Assembly: GCA_947176915.1 (NCBI GenBank)
Contig: CAMWSM010000009.1
Coordinates: 1-50,921, forward strand
Source of the DNA: an uncultured Porphyromonadaceae bacterium
Lineage (GTDB): Bacteria > Bacteroidota > Bacteroidia > Bacteroidales > Muribaculaceae
Direction: 5' to 3'
Length of the DNA: 50,921 bases
Shown here piece after piece: positions 50,844-50,921 of this stretch. Under the pieces are notes generated by a model. The model was given only the letters and a program-made list of their open reading frames with translations. It was not told the origin of the DNA and searched no databases. Position 1 is the stretch's first letter. Every line of letters starts with the position of its first letter. The position numbers and the translations under genes were made by a program.

Positions 50844-50921
50844 AACGGACTAAGTTTATTAAATAGGGGAGAAGTTGGCAAAAGTTTTTTAACACAAATA
50901 ATTAAATTTAATAAATTATGC

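Overview
The window looks like chromosomal DNA of a Bacteroidales bacterium, most likely a gut commensal of the Muribaculaceae/Porphyromonadaceae type. The grounds are: repeated TAnnTTTG promoter boxes (the Bacteroidetes -7 element) and few Shine-Dalgarno sequences; a C10 protease with BspA-type leucine-rich repeats and a type-IX-secretion-like tail; an RprX/RprY two-component pair; pyruvate phosphate dikinase; an OMP_b-brl_3 type barrel; and an Fe-type superoxide dismutase. The genus placement is inference. I see no rRNA, tRNA, CRISPR array, insertion sequence, prophage or integrase.

Layout. 0.2-6.1 kb: a very large secreted cysteine protease with its own terminator. 6.1-10.2 kb: pgeF, a degenerate SDR-like protein, an AspT/YidE-type transporter and a YdfG-like SDR. 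10.3-13.6 kb: a short formate/nitrite-family channel, a LuxR-type regulator and a secreted MalS-like GH13 protein in which most invariant catalytic residues are missing. 13.6-19.1 kb: exported Dcp, a GrpB-family protein, an HdhA-like 7-alpha-hydroxysteroid dehydrogenase, a SIMPL-domain protein and a small secreted protein, with strong inverted repeats between units. 19.4-24.6 kb: a membrane-spanning lipoprotein with a C-terminal HTH next to a plug-barrel outer-membrane protein, then a tight WYL regulator / Gdx-type SMR exporter / Nim-like flavoprotein operon. 24.7-27.4 kb: a lipoprotein, a barrel-like protein, a gene remnant and a VOC domain fused to two membrane helices. 27.4-35.4 kb: ppdK, divergent from rlmD, a TM1586-type nitroreductase, a four-LysM periplasmic protein and a translationally overlapping porin-like protein. 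35.4-46.1 kb (minus strand): rsfS-ftsH, an RND tripartite efflux operon that continues into lpxA, then cdsA. 46.2-50.9 kb (minus strand): superoxide dismutase, a divergent ThiE-like protein, plsC and rprY/rprX.

How the genes work together. The right half is mainly envelope biology: lipid A (lpxA), phospholipid (cdsA, plsC), membrane proteolysis (ftsH), efflux and envelope sensing (rprXY). The left half is accessory and host-facing: secreted protease, inactive-looking amylase, bile-acid dehydrogenase and small-molecule export.

The most promising leads for unusual biology are the apparently catalytically dead MalS-like protein beside a LuxR regulator, the transmembrane HTH-lipoprotein plus N-terminally reduced barrel pair, the WYL-Gdx-Nim operon with a probably leaderless mRNA, the VOC-transmembrane fusion, and the RND operon carrying lpxA. 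Several start codons were moved downstream because upstream in-frame TTG or GTG codons lie in or before a promoter box or terminator.
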